A DNA stretch of 64,000 nucleotides from Astropecten irregularis. Taxonomy: Eukaryota > Echinodermata > Asteroidea > Paxillosida > Astropectinidae. Where the stretch lies: the NCBI GenBank assembly GCA_963971285.1, contig OZ020248.1, positions 12,152,001 to 12,216,000 of the forward strand, written 5' to 3'. This document shows, one piece after another, positions 63,888 through 64,000 of this stretch (within the stretch, counting starts at the first letter, position 1; each line of letters begins with the position of its first letter). The notes under the pieces are model-generated. The model saw nothing but the letters and a program-made list of their open reading frames with translations. It did no database searches and had not been told where the DNA came from. The translations under genes were made by a program, and so were the position numbers.

Positions 63888-64000
63888 TAAATTTTAAAGT
63901 TCTTAAATTTTATGTTCTTTAATTTTAAAGTTTTTTAATTATAAAGTTCTTTAATTTTAAGTTCTTTAATTGTAAAGTTCTTTATATTTAGGTTCTTTAT
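63888..64000. repeat. AT-rich ~16 bp tandem repeat at the right edge
   Basis: AAAGTTCTTTAATTTT-type units repeat at least six times to the window end and probably beyond. Confidence 0.8.

Overview
This is animal nuclear DNA, AT-rich, with genes cut into many short exons bounded by consensus GT/AG splice sites. The conserved genes and the repeats (tRNA-derived SINEs, hammerhead-bearing Penelope-like relics, and many short non-autonomous DNA transposons) suggest an invertebrate deuterostome. An echinoderm is my best guess, but nothing in the window proves it.

Left part (1-25 kb). There is little coding sequence. A broken Ulp1/C48-type cysteine protease, probably transposon-borne, lies at the left edge. 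A lone 3' exon of a rhodopsin-like GPCR (TM6-TM7 and C-tail) sits at 12.8-13.2 kb. The rest is repeats: a ~210 bp satellite (2.5-4.5 kb), several minisatellites, a pentamer array (9.5-9.9 kb), two related MITE families (A and B) and transposons with long terminal inverted repeats. One of those repeats has a perfect 9 bp target duplication; another has inverted repeats built from tandem 16-mers.

Middle (25.1-29.0 kb). MRPL12, the mitochondrial ribosomal stalk protein bL12m, is on the + strand. Four coding exons are resolved; the exon with the start codon was not found.

Right part (31.3 kb to the edge). The 5' part of PRKDC, encoding the DNA-PK catalytic subunit, is on the + strand. I resolved 37 consecutive coding exons. 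All join in phase to give 5115 coding bases (1705 codons), covering the N-terminal HEAT solenoid and the start of the middle HEAT region. The kinase domain lies beyond the window. Most introns carry at least one MITE, SINE, LINE relic or minisatellite, often nested. Two intronic insertions are hAT-like with visible target-site duplications. The 3' end of exon 31, with its splice donor, is repeated about five times into intron 31.

No operon, CRISPR array or clearly new gene system is visible. The most useful unusual signals are the exon-31/donor tandem array, the hammerhead-like core, the nested transposon series, the palindromic SINE pairs, and the repeated appearance of TGACGTCA-type sites inside unrelated repeats.
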